Source: Lepeophtheirus salmonis (lineage: Eukaryota > Arthropoda > Copepoda > Siphonostomatoida > Caligidae). From it: a stretch of DNA of 64,000 nucleotides. Position 1 is the stretch's first letter. Every line of letters starts with the position of its first letter. Shown one piece after another: positions 33,663 to 43,867 of the stretch. The notes under the pieces are model-generated. The model was not told where the DNA came from. It saw only the letters and a list, made by a program, of their open reading frames with translations, and did not search any database. Both the position numbers and the translations under genes were made by a program. The stretch lies in assembly GCF_016086655.4 (NCBI RefSeq), contig NC_052141.2:6882001-6946000 (forward strand). Direction: 5' to 3'.

Positions 33663-34150
33663 ATGATCTCCTTTTTATCTTTAAACTACAATTCCCTTCA
33701 GAGTTTGAGAAGAAAATACGATTTGATTAGACTATTAAAATTTTTAGAAACTCCTGATATGTTGATATTATCTGATACGAGGTGCATTTTAGAGAATCAC
33801 TTTTACTTTCCAGAATCCTACTCTTCATTTTCCGCGTTTGATAGGTCCCTCTTACATCCAAAAAGGGGTATTCAGCGTACAAGGACTCCTCATCCTCGCG
33901 CTATCTCTAATCTATTTTAAAGACCCACGGGTTTTATGACTGTGCTGACATGGTAAACGATTAGAGTCATACTTTTTTTTCTGTGGATAGATTTTCCAGA
34001 CCTGTGTTCTCGCAAATAGATTTTTTTCCCCTTTAAAGGTTATCCAACTGACACATTAAAGTCGTACAAAGTGATATACACTTATATATCTGACCATCGT
34101 AGTTTATTTATTGAAATGAGCCCCATTTCAAGGAGTTCAAGAATTAGAGG
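33663..34150 (+). pseudogene. LINE APE-type endonuclease
   Basis: The frame opens MISFLSLNYNSLQSLRRKYD (hhNhNSL-type first block), then FLETPDMLILSDTRC (the position of the L-Q-E-T active-site block, here S-D-T), FDRSLLHPKRG, and after frameshifts ends in ISDHRSLFIEM (about 34087-34115), with the catalytic SDH block, and RGLWKLNS, the usual transition from endonuclease to RT. This nuclease nicks target DNA for target-primed reverse transcription. Stops at 33920 and beyond inactivate it. Confidence 0.65.
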
Positions 34151-34176
34151 TCTTTGGAAGCTGAATTCTTTACTAC

Positions 34177-35490
34177 TTGGGGGAGATTGATGTGAATGAC
34201 GGAATAATTGAGAAAATTGAAAATGCAAAATTATGCGTTAAGAATGGTAATGACGTTTTCACTGAATTGAAAAAAATGTTTCTCCAAATAAAAGGTGTTG
34301 CAAGTCGTGCCGAGAAAAGAAGCAGACAACTGAATGAAATAGAAAATGTAGAAAAAAAAAAAAATAAGTACCTGAAAATGTTAAAAAATATATCCTGGTC
34401 AACTTTATCAAGAAGCAGACCTTTTTCATAGAGTTAAAGTGAAAATAACGAGCATCGATGATTTATCGAAATCAAGATTACAATGTTTACAGTTTGAAAA
34501 GAAAAATAACCATTATAATAACTTATCAATTATACTTAAAAATCGTATGGAATCGAATGATCCTGAATTAGTTTCCAAGGAGATGTGTTGTGTTTTTTTA
34601 CTCCAATATGTATAATTTTATCAACTGCAAGCATACATCAAAATGTATGAGATGCAATTTAAGAAATGCTTTCTTCTGTGAAGACCTCAGATGCAGGTCT
34701 GATAAAGAGCTTTCACTATCAAATGAAGATAACAACATGGTTGAGGCTCACCTTTCAATAGAAGAAATTATTAAAATTAATTTAAAAAAATTAATAAAAA
34801 TGCAAAATTAAATAAAGTTCCTTGTCCCTCGGGATTTAGCTTTGAATTTTATAAGAAATATATCTCCTATCTTTCACCGATTTTACTCTTGGTTTATGAA
34901 AAAGTTCTTAGTGATGGTTTTTTCCCGGAATTTGCGTCAGAGGGACACATCGTCTTGCTTCCGAAACAAAAAAAAGATAGTAGATATCTTAAAAATTTAA
35001 GACCTCTTGTTATGCCAGATTGCTTGTATAAATTTTTTTTATTCGTAGTCTCTAATTGTATACACAAAGTTTTAAGCAAAATTTTACATGGATCACAATA
35101 TGGTTTTGTAAAAAACAAGACCATGGATAGTATCCCTTTTACACTAGAGACTTTTGTCGAGTCTAAGAGTGGCTTAACAGTAATAGCAGTGGATTTTGCC
35201 AAGGCCTTTGATACTTTGTCTCATGAGTACATAATTAAAACACTGTATACAAGAAATATATAATAGAGATGGAATTAAAAGGATTTTAGTAGCCACACTC
35301 AAATTTAAAATGTCTATGTTATGCAGACGACTTAACAATGTTATTTTGCGGGAGTCCGTATAAGACAATAAAATCAATCAAAAACACGTTTGGGGTCCTA
35401 TCTTCATTTTCTAAATTATCTGGTCTGTTGTTGAATGAAGAGAAAACTGAAATTATCAGTCCTTATAACGGATTACTCGGAAAGGCTTAG
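34177..35490 (+). pseudogene. LINE reverse transcriptase
   Basis: A charged linker (34177-34431, many Lys/Glu, likely helical) leads to the RT. Blocks seen: PSGFSFEFYKK, FPEFASEGHIVLLPKQKKD, LKNLRPLVMPDCLYKF, HGSQYGFVKNKTMDS, VIAVDFAKAFDTLSHEYI (first catalytic Asp) in the open frame 34889-35263, then, after a frame change and a small deletion, YADDLTMLFCG (YADD at 35320-35331, second and third catalytic Asp), then SGLLLNEEKTEI near 35420-35460. The motif set is that of non-LTR RTs. A stop at 35261-35263 and several frameshifts make it inactive. Confidence 0.75.
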
Positions 35491-35499
35491 CCTCATTTT

Positions 35500-36035
35500 A
35501 TATTGAAATATAAGTTAACACTCTTGGAATCATAAATAGGCAAAGGAAGTTGCAAAATGAATGATGAAGAGAGTTGCAAGAGAATTAAGAAGACGGCTTC
35601 TCATTTCTCTTCTTTCAATTTAAAAGTATGGGATAGGATGAGGCATGGAATATTTATATTATTCCTAAAGTGACGTAACTCTTCCGTGTTACACCTTTCA
35701 ACAACGGTATGGCTAGGGAAATATTATGTTTAGAAGATTCCTACTTGAAATTATTGACAAAAAAAAGCATAAACCACCAAAGAGTCCATAAGCCATTGAA
35801 CTTTGGGGGCATGGGCGTGGTGGATTTCGTTTATCTGTGGAACACTCTGAACTTATATTGGATTAGAAAGTTATGGGAACATGACAACTATTGGAAAATT
35901 CATTTAAATGAATTCTTACAGCTAAACCACGTGGAATTTCAGCTAAGCCCACATTTTAGACTTTTATATGTTTTTAAAGTGTTGTCATTATGCTCAGAGA
36001 GTTTTAAAATTTTTTGTGATGGTGCTACTGAAGTA
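35500..36035 (+). pseudogene. LINE region behind RT, upstream of mariner
   Basis: The open frame from 35709 reads MAREILCLEDSYLKLL, HKPLNFGGMGVVDFVYLWNT, LNLYWIRKLWEHDNYWKIHL. The G-G-M/L-G-h.D...h..AL...W..R motif is standard for the thumb-to-tail region of L1/Tx1-like LINE proteins. The frame continues artificially into the mariner inserted at 36036; only the part to 36035 belongs to the LINE. Confidence 0.6.
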
Positions 36036-36845
36036 AAGGGAACGGGGATCAAATTGTCGCCAAAATATTTTTCTACAAAAAACAACACAAAATATACATT
36101 TTTTAACTTTTTTTTTGAAAATCAAAACTATGACGAGCATATAGGTATAGAGTAGCCATTCATTCGATATAATTACCTTTGGCATCAATAACGGCCTCTG
36201 AACCGGCCGCAGGCTCTTCTGACCATCCCATTGTCCATGTTGCCGAATATCTCCTTGATGGAGTCCATCAGGCTGGCATTGGTGCTATGGGGATGTCTGT
36301 TGGTATGTCTCTCGAGATAACCCTCGACAAAATAGTCCTAAGGATTAAGGTCGGAAGAGTTAGAAGGCCACAAATCCTTGGTTACGACGTCATAACAGTT
36401 CTCGGTTAACCACTGCATGGAGATTTTGGACACATTGCAGGGTGCTGAGTCCTGTTGCCACATCCAGGGCCTGCCTCCGGCCTTCATGGACCTGGTAGGG
36501 TCATCCTCAACCATCTTCTTCACCTTGTCGACAAAGTTGGTGTCCCTGACCTTCCTGTCGGCGCCCTCCTCCTTGGGTGCCCTCTTTATGGTGGCATCAA
36601 CATCCCAGGTGTCCTCTAGCTTCTTACAGATACGCTGAACAGTCCGTAAATTCACTCCTAAGGTTGAAGCAATCGTTGAATTGGAGATTTCACCTCCATT
36701 ATTAAGTAATGCCATGACTACAGCGGACCTCGAAAGCTCCTCGTTCCACTTATAGCTCTTTATCTCCTCATATGATGACGGCATGATGCTAACTGAACTA
36801 CGTATCGTCAGCTGACGAAAATAGCTTTCCTATTTGGTAACCGGT
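36036..36845 (-). mobile_element. Family D mariner, copy 2, internally deleted
   Basis: It lies inside LINE copy 2 after a TA (36034-36035). The left end begins AAGGGAACGGGGATCAAATT, equal to the family D terminus at 5928 apart from two bases. The right end is not clear: near 36845 only a weak TTGGTAACCGG is seen, so it may be damaged. The gene reads on the minus strand and lacks about the first half of the catalytic domain. Confidence 0.7.
36160..36784 (-). pseudogene. Family D (DD37D) mariner transposase, deleted
   Basis: It starts MPSSYEEIKSYKWNEELSRS at 36784. HTH text: NSTIASTLGVNLRTVQRICK. The linker KVRDTNFVDKVKKMVEDDPT is followed by a deletion that removes the first catalytic Asp (S-D-E block) and joins to GRPWMWQQDSAPC (second Asp) and SDLNPLDYF-like text (third Asp, about 37 residues on, after a Leu-to-stop), then RHPHSTNASLMDSIKEIF and a shortened GNYIE ending at TGA 36160-36162. 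The N-terminal frame is open for 148 codons because the deletion kept the phase. A protein from it could bind DNA but not cut it, if ever made. Confidence 0.75.
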
Positions 36846-37330
36846 TTTTTATTTGATAATGTCGTCTTCAAGTTATCAAATAATTAATCAAAATGCTGTG
36901 TGTGCCATAAACTCCGATATTGCTGTAGATGTTAATTTGATAGATTGTCTAAGGAGTCAAATGGCTTTTGTCTTTTATTCATCTATTTTTGGAACAAACA
37001 TTTCAGTAAAACGTCCTCTCGTGCCTTTTAGACTGAAATCATGTTATACAAGTACTTTTTACTTGAGAAAACGTATGTAGAAACCAACCTTAACACCATT
37101 CAATGCATATTTGGAACGACGCTGCATTAAAAAAACGTAGCCAAAAAAGCCTTAAGGCAATACCCAATAAGTTTTTTAGTTCGAGTGGAAGATGGTTTAA
37201 ATACAGAATATTGACTGGAACTCTCAAGATTGCTTCTAAGTATTTTAATGACGAAAGGGGAATTTGCTTCTTCTGTCAATCACCCAAAAGAGACATCTGA
37301 TCATATTTTGTGGGGTATGTAAATCTTTAT
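36846..37330 (+). pseudogene. LINE C-terminal region with Cys/His motif
   Basis: LINE sequence resumes behind the mariner (by about 36870 it matches copy 1 around 6265-6340). The text WNDAALKKRSQKSLKAIPNK, GRWFKYRILTGTLKIASKYF and GICFFCQSPK, then ETSDHILWGM after a frameshift (37258-37318) forms C-x2-C...H....(C to M), the C-terminal zinc-binding motif found behind RT in L1/Tx1-like LINEs. The last Cys is lost. Confidence 0.55.
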
Positions 37331-37710
37331 CTAAAATTTATGGGGACATTAATAAAATGTTTAGTACATTCTTCAATAAACAACTGGGTTAAGAAGATTT
37401 CATCTCTACTTCAAATAATGAGAGAGATGATGCAATTATTATTAAATTGCAATATATAGCCTATAAATTACGGATAGTAAAAGAGGACAACCTCAATGGA
37501 ATTTTACATATTGCTAATCTTTATACGAATGTTTTATTGAAGATTTAAACTCTTTTATTTTTTTACTCTTGATTGTTCCATATTTTATGATGGTCTTTTT
37601 AATTTTCGTTTGTCAATATGTTTTAACGAATTATTTTTTGAGTATATTGTATTATATTATAAAATGATTGTAAATGTTTAGATACGTGCCAATAAAGGCC
37701 AATAAAAAAC

Positions 37711-37755
37711 AAACCAGATTTTTTTGCAATGTTTTTGTGAAGGCATCAATTAAAA
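37711..37755 (+). repeat. Target-site duplication, right of LINE copy 2
   Basis: AAACCAGATTTTTTTGCAAT and GTGAAGGCATCA match 32098-32143. It lies directly behind the LINE tail. Confidence 0.6.
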
Positions 37756-38280
37756 AAAACTGGCTAAAAAATGAAAAACCATTTAATTTGAGGGATATTT
37801 ATCAATGTTTCGAAGTTAAACATAGATTCAGTACATTATAAAGAAGGCCAATCGTAACCAGGGCATTATTAAAATAAGTTTCAAAACTCGTGACCCTCCA
37901 AGAAAGTAATTGATTGATTCCTTAGAAAAGGTGCAAGCCAGATTTATGTCGTTTTTTCCTTCATTGGGAGATAACAAGAACTGCGAATGCAAAATCAAAG
38001 GACTATGCCTAATCACTTTGTCTCATAGACGTGCAATTGAAGATATGAGTACACCATACGGAATTTTAAGCAAAAAGATTAACCTTTCTCCCCTAACCTG
38101 GATACTAAATACAGCCTATCTGTTCCACAAAAAGAGACTCTCCACTCAAAACACCATCTACCAACCCAAGTCAAAGATTGATATTTTTAAGCATATTTTC
38201 TATTACAGATCTATTATTCTTTGGAACACAATACCTTTTTGCTTTTGCCAGGGAAGGGAGGCTTTTATACTTTAATATTT
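37756..38280 (+). pseudogene. CR1-like LINE 3' end
   Basis: The open frame 37910-38275 reads IDSLEKVQARFMSFFPSLGD, HRRAIEDMSTPYGILSKKIN, KKRLSTQNTIYQPKSKIDIF, KHIFYYRSIILWNTIPF. These are the closing RT-thumb and C-terminal blocks of CR1/Jockey-group LINEs (EkVQaRF, R..ED....Y.IL.GKI, F..R.I..WN.IP). Palm and fingers are missing. It is a 5'-truncated copy of a family distinct from the LINE next to it; it differs in sequence from the CR1-like end at 22041-22560. Confidence 0.65.
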
Positions 38281-38890
38281 GTATTATAAATACATCACTA
38301 TTATTATTAACAGTAATTTTTATATTTTATAAAGTAAGTCGACCTTTATAAGCTTTGTTTAACACCGCTGGTCGAAATAAATAAAAAAGTTGTAAAATTC
38401 ACAATTTTATGAAAAAAATATAGTTATAAACTAAAAAAAAAGTAGTTGTTCGTCAAAATGGAGAATTTTCTAATAATAAAACTATTTAAGATAAATACAC
38501 AGTCTTTCACAAGTCAAAATATAGTTTTCCTGTAAAATCATTATTTCTCATACAAAATGACATAAAGAATAATGGTGTAAATCGTTCCGGTCGAACTATT
38601 TGCGATCTTTATGTGCAGTGTGTTCTTGTATATAGCGAAAAAATTTACACAGGCTCAACTTGATCAAGATTATCAAAAATACAATTAGGCTTTAAATAAT
38701 AAAGCAAATTTCAAAGTTCCCACACTTGGACAACTCCCAAATTAGGCTTGATTATAGGGCTTGCAGTATTTTTCACGTATTCTTCCCACTTGTTGCCCCA
38801 CGCCTTTCCCCCATCAGCTTATGCAATGTGTTCTATTGAAGTCTGAAAATTTACAAATACAAATGCAATATGTAATTAATGAAAGTTGAG
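38281..38890. other. AT-rich intergenic stretch
   Basis: Nothing recognised. Confidence 0.45.
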
Positions 38891-38899
38891 TGATTGAAA

Positions 38900-39560
38900 T
38901 TAATTTATATACCGATATGATTTAAAGCATAAACAATTAGTTCCAAAACAAAAACAAACTTGAGTTTTTACCTTACGTTCAAGTCGAGAAAATGAAACTT
39001 AAACGTGATTGACGAATTTATATTCGCTCACTCCAAGCAGCTTGTCGTCTTCAGGACCACCGTTTACACTCTCAGCAAGTCCGAAACGTTGAAGAGGAAG
39101 AAAGGCTCTGTCAAAAAGGTAAAATTGGACGTGTAGGAGTTAGAGAAAACAGCCCAGGTCAATTCCATGAGGGCTCATGCGAGAGATCTAGGGTTTCACA
39201 CCAAACTGTCCGTAGAGCTATAAAAAATTACGGGAAAGCGCCTTGTGAGGATGAAGAGGACACTTTTGACTCCCCTACATCCCTGATGCCAAACCCCTGG
39301 ACTACACCTTTGGGGGATCAATTTTGAGGAGAAGGCCTGAGGTGTCCGTCATCCAAACACTAAGGTCCTCAAAGCCACTGTCAGCCAGCATTGGTAAGCC
39401 ATGATAGAAGACTACGTGTGCCAGCCCTTCCACCGCCCCCTGGAAGCCATCATTTCCGCTAAGGGTGGCTACATTAATGATTTAGATAGCTCATACACAC
39501 ATCTATTTATTGTGTAAAATATATGTTATATCTCGCTGAAGTATAAAACTCAAAAACTTT
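38900..39560 (+). mobile_element. Family C mariner, core deleted, copy 2
   Basis: Leader (about 38925-38985) and gene pieces match the copies at 6.4, 53 and 59 kb. N-terminal text: TTVYTLSKSETLKRKKGSVK-like HTH (39058-39115), MRAHARDLGFHTKLSV-like (39170-39215), KNYGKAPCEDEEDTF; then directly DAKPLDYTF-like text and RHPNTKVLKATVSQHW-like, EDYVCQPFHRPLEAIISAKG, GGYIND-like ending at about 39483. The whole block with the first two catalytic Asp is missing. Frames shift often. Ends are approximate. Confidence 0.6.
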
Positions 39561-39574
39561 AAAAGACCAGTCAG

Positions 39575-39850
39575 TATGACACCCATATTCATATTATTGC
39601 ATAGTCAAGAGGGTTGCCATCTTATGAGGACGGAGGCCCCATTGACCCAGCCAGAAATTCAACAAGTTGTCTTGGCACCAATTTTGATTTTTCTTTTACC
39701 TTGTGGCTTCCTCTCAAGGCTCTTGTTGTCGTCTTTCCGATTTTTAACTTTAGTAATTAAAGCAGGATACGATACAGTACAACTCATTATTATTCCTTCC
39801 TGCGTCATAAAGCGCTGACACGCGTTAGCTTTCAGCCTCAATCTCAGTTG
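39575..39850 (-). pseudogene. Tc1/mariner transposase fragment
   Basis: Reading leftward from about 39735: KNWCQDNLLNFWLGQWG, then after a frame change PPSS.DGNPLDYAI. This is the block before and including the third catalytic Asp of a DDxD transposase (N-x-P-L-D-Y-A-I). Upstream text to 39841 has no clear match. It belongs to none of families A-D by sequence. Confidence 0.5.
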
Positions 39851-41837
39851 TCCTCTGTCTGATGACGAAGGACCTTTTACAAGATGTTTTTGTTTTTATT
39901 AAGAAAAGAAAAAAAATCAGTGAATTATTCAGTAAGTCAATGAAACCTTTTCCAATGTTTTATTTACAATTCACTTGGACACGTAGTTAAACATACAATG
40001 TGTCCCCGTGAATGCTAATTAACATTTTTGAAAAAGTTTTGCTTTATGGGAAAATTGTATACTTTGATTTGTAATGACTTTCACATTGGATAGTGCGTAG
40101 CGTCTGAACGGCCAATTTGTACTTTTCCTTGTGGAGTACCGTTCTTGAAAATTAGAAGTAGTTCAAATAAAAATACCCAGTAATCACCTCATATCTTTCC
40201 AGTATGTATGAAACCAATCTTTAAAGATGAACTAACATGTGGGCTGAAAAGCCCTGGGTTTGACAAAGAAAGAAAAAAAAATTCTGTTCAAAATTGTTTG
40301 TTATTAAATTAATATTTCATTTATATATATATATTTGCTTTAGTGAGTGGAGTCCCCATAACACTTTTCAAGCCATAGTTTAGCTTGAAAGTAATTTTTC
40401 AATCAATAAGCAGTTCAAAATAAAAACACGAAATTGTTTCGAAAATATTGAAAGTAGCATTAATCTTAGCAGAATAACTCACAAACTAAGGAATAGATTG
40501 CCATGAAATTGTGACAGCTGTCTTTTGAACGTTGGTACTAACTGAAAATGAGGTGAATTAAAAAAAAATTATTATCTACTCAATGATACTACTTTAAGTT
40601 GAACATCAGTAGAGTTCTATAATTAATTTGATTTCTAAATGTCCCAGGCAAATAAATTGGCTTTAATCAAATAGTCAATTTTCTGCGGGTTTTTTTTTTG
40701 TGTGTGTGCAATTGCATTATTTTCCAATGATTTTTTTACGCTCCCAGGGTGATACAGTTGTATCTAAGTTTCAAATAGCTAAAGGCTTCTTATGGATCTG
40801 GAAAATGGTTTTAGGGACGAGACGGTGTAAATATATGAGGGAAGGGGTGGCTTAGATTATGAATCTAGGTCCGATACTAAGCTTGTTGGGGCTTATAATA
40901 TGATAACCATAATATTTCTTCATCCAGGGGTTCCCAAACTTTACATTGCCAAAAAACACCTACCCTAATACATTCTTAGCTGAGTCCCCCTTTATATGAA
41001 ACATTATACCGAAAGCAATACCGAATTCTCCATCATCGTGCCCCCTCCCTAGCCTCCACTCACGATCCCACTACTGGAACTTGGGGTTCTACGTATAAGG
41101 TATCTGTGGCCCTATTTGTACCTAGTATCATTACCTGGGCACAAATTTTCTAGTCACGCCCCTTGTTTGAAGTGCCTGCTGCCAAACTGAGCCAGTATAT
41201 CGAGAAAGTATCGAGACCGACAAAGTTGAAATGAAAGAACCGAGATCGGTACTGATAGAACCACTGAACCTGAACCGGGCACAACCTTGAAAATACACTT
41301 GAAAACCAAGTGATATCTTTAATTCCCAGGACCAAGTTTTTAAAATTATTTGATACAGCTTTAGAATATTTTCTATAGTAAGCCCTTCATAAGTCAAACC
41401 AATCCCTAGGATGTGCTTATTTACTGGTATAGTTAAGATACATCTATACACAATGCATTTAATTCCTCAATTTGCATGGATTAATTACAAAATAAAATAT
41501 CTCTCTCATTTCTATAAATAGACAACTTCTATTAATAGTTCTCTTTGTTACTACACGTTAATTTAATGACGTCATTGTATATAAATAAATTATTGATACA
41601 ACATGAAATGCAAAAAGTATTATTTACATACTATACGTAATGATAATATGACGTCAGTAAATAGTCCAGCAAAATAATAAAAGATAAAAAGAAACTTTTT
41701 ATGATTTGTGACAAATCCGCTGTGTGAACATAGAAACAATGTTGAAAAAAAAAATAGATATATTTTTTTTAATTTTCTTACTTCATGAGTACTTACAAGG
41801 CAATATTTTAAAGCTATAGTTGAGTCAAAATAAAGCC
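39851..41837. other. Intergenic stretch without recognised genes
   Basis: At 40925 CAGGGGTTCCCAAACT resembles an hAT-type terminal repeat, but no good partner was found. TGACGTCA palindromes lie at 41567-41574 and 41649-41656. Confidence 0.4.
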
Positions 41838-42110
41838 TTGTATTCAAATTTCTGGGATAGGTTAGGACAGCCAAGTATTTTAACTATAGCTTCAAACCAT
41901 TAAATTTGATTTAAGGTACTTATTTTGAGTCCAATATGATCTTTAAACAAAATCTATCAATTTTTTAATCCTTTATTTGTGACAATCAACTTAAACTTTT
42001 TTTAGTTCAATTTGTGGCACACTGAATGAGTCTATTTAAGCATAGTTTTTTGACAGAAATTGACGATGATTCGTCAAAGTGTACAAATGTAATTCACTCA
42101 ATTTTGAAAT
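41838..42110 (+). repeat. Direct duplication R3, left copy
   Basis: It aligns, with many small differences, to 43591-43867: both start CTTGTATTCAAATTT, share TTTTAACTATA, then CAATTTG..A.ACAC, and end in ACAAATGTAAT.CACTCA. The copies flank mariner A3. Confidence 0.6.
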
Positions 42111-42348
42111 AGTCATTATAGTTTGCTTATATTTTGATGGACCTCAAATCAAAATTTCCTCCATGACAAATCTTCTTTCAAAAAACACTTTTTTTATACT
42201 CTAACTTTTATAAAGAAAATTGTTTTACAAGACATATTTGTTTATTATTCTACTTTTTGATATTAAAGGACAAAAAACTGTAAATTATCACTTTGACAAA
42301 GTTTCATTTACGATTTGCTGGTACACGCTGTTTACACAGAGCCCAATA

Positions 42349-43586
42349 CAGGGTGTCCACGATAAATTGGAACTATCTTCAAATTCAACCTGCTTAATAA
42401 AAATGGAATTTGGAGTGTATTTGTTAATATGAAAAAGTTAGACATGATATTAAACAATAAATCTATTCAACATGTCCTCCCTCAGCAGCCACCATCTTCT
42501 GCATCCTGCCCTAAAGGATTTGCATGCCCTGATGACTTCTGCAGAATCGACAGCATTCCACTCCCTCGTAAAAGCCCTTTAGGGCCGCGATGGTCTTGTG
42601 GCTTACCTTGCACACCTCCCTCACCAACTTCCCCTACCAGTAGTAATCACACATATTGAGGTCGGGTGAGTTGGAGGGCCATGTGTTGCGATCCCAGAAA
42701 GTGATATCGTGGGAGTTGATGAGGTTAGTGGTTAATGACGATGTGTCCAGGCAATGAGTCATGTTGGAAGAAGAACTCCTTCCCAGCGGCCGTATCTTTC
42801 ATCCAGGGGATGACGAACTCCTCCATGACTTCGTAGTACCTTATTGCGTTAACCCTTTCCTTGGGATTGAAGAAGAAAGGAGGTATCACCTCACCGGTGC
42901 TGCAGATGACACCCAGGGTCATCACGGTGGCCGGGAACTTTGTGGTAAATACTGCAGGGACCTCTTCTCTCTCCTTCGCAAGCCACCTGTCATTCTGGAC
43001 GTTGTAGCTTCTGTCGACAGTCCAGTTCGTCTCGTCGGAGGAGAAGATGATTCTTCCTCCATGGCTCTTCAGGTCATTGAGGAGACACTTACCGTGGTTG
43101 TCCCTGGTGATCTTCATGGATGCCGTGAGGATGTGTTGTTTGGCCATTGGGTATGACCTGTACCCGAGGTCCTCATTCACTGCTTGTTCACTCCACGGTT
43201 ATTGGCCAACCTGGGCAAGGAAGTCCCCGGCGAAGCCTTGATGGAATTCCGGAGGCCTTGAAGGAAGCAGGGAGTGCGGATTCGGTCACTTCTCATGTTG
43301 TGGGCCTTGAGGCAGACCTTCCCCTCAACCTCCCAGGCATTGAAGACCCGGTAGACCGTGGTCTCGGGGTAGTTAAGGAGCTTGTAGTTAGCAGAGGGCT
43401 TGTGTCCCGCGCGAGCTAATTCGAGGATGGCGTCCCTCCTTGCTTGTTCCATGATGACTATTGTTTGTTGTCAAAACAATTGTGGTGGAAGTTATACTGT
43501 ATTGTTCACCCAACCTTTTATATTAGTATGATTTAACCCCAAATATCCACATTATGGATCTGGATGAAGTTTAAAGTAGTTCCAAA
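42349..43586 (-). mobile_element. Family A mariner, copy A3, right end lost
   Basis: The left end starts CAGGGTGTCCACGATAAATT at 42349 after TA (42347-42348). At the right, sequence matches family A up to TAAAGTAGTTCCAA (43586) and then breaks off where the terminal repeat should begin; R3 right copy follows at once. The transposase reads on the minus strand. Confidence 0.85.
42463..43452 (-). pseudogene. Family A mariner transposase, A3
   Basis: It starts MEQARRDAILELARAG at 43452. A deletion of about 16 bases at 43180 (between GVNKQ and NEDLGYRSYP) shifts the frame; a second open piece runs 43180-42725 with FSSDETNWTVD (first Asp), GVICSTGEVIPPFFF and FFFQHDSLPGH (second Asp, with Q-to-H before it). 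A further frameshift near 42735 precedes SPDLNMCDY-like text (third Asp). The stop TAG is at 42463-42465. It is broken in three places, but catalytic residues can still be found in separate frames. Confidence 0.85.
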
Positions 43587-43590
43587 ATTA

Positions 43591-43867
43591 CTTGTATTCA
43601 AATTTGTGAATGAATTATGATGAAACTCCAAAATTTTAACTATATCTTAGAAAATTTGTTTGATTTGAGAGACTTAATGACCCCAAAATAGTCCCTTTTA
43701 ACTATAAAATATATGAATATCTTATTCTTTATTCATGGTAATCAATTTTATCTACTTTAAGTGCAATTTGCAAGACACATAAAGGGTTATTAAGAATAAT
43801 TTGCTTGTATAAATAGACAATAAATCGTCGAGTAATAATACAAATGTAATCCACTCATATTTTGAAG
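43591..43867 (+). repeat. Direct duplication R3, right copy
   Basis: Matches 41838-42110 and starts four bases behind the broken end of mariner A3. Confidence 0.6.

Larger units (their letters stand above)
32144..37710 (+). mobile_element. APE-type LINE (L1/Tx1-like), copy 2, near full length
   Basis: In order: 5' leader (CACAATTAGTTCCGTT at 32157), ORF1-like region (32269-33660), endonuclease (33663-34150), RT (about 34800-35490), a C-terminal region with a Cys/His motif (35500-37320), and a 3' end AATAAAGGCCAATAAAAAAC. A family D mariner interrupts it at 36036-36845. Flanking direct repeats at 32098-32143 and 37711-37755 mark the insertion. All ORFs carry frameshifts and stops, so the copy is dead, but it is the more complete of the two copies here. 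L1/Tx1 grouping rests on motif order; a tree would be needed to be sure. Confidence 0.75.

Noticed and set aside
40925..41090. hAT-type element starting CAGGGGTTCCCAAACT
   Set aside because: The only partner found (AACTTGGGGTTCT near 41080) is too weak to call inverted ends.
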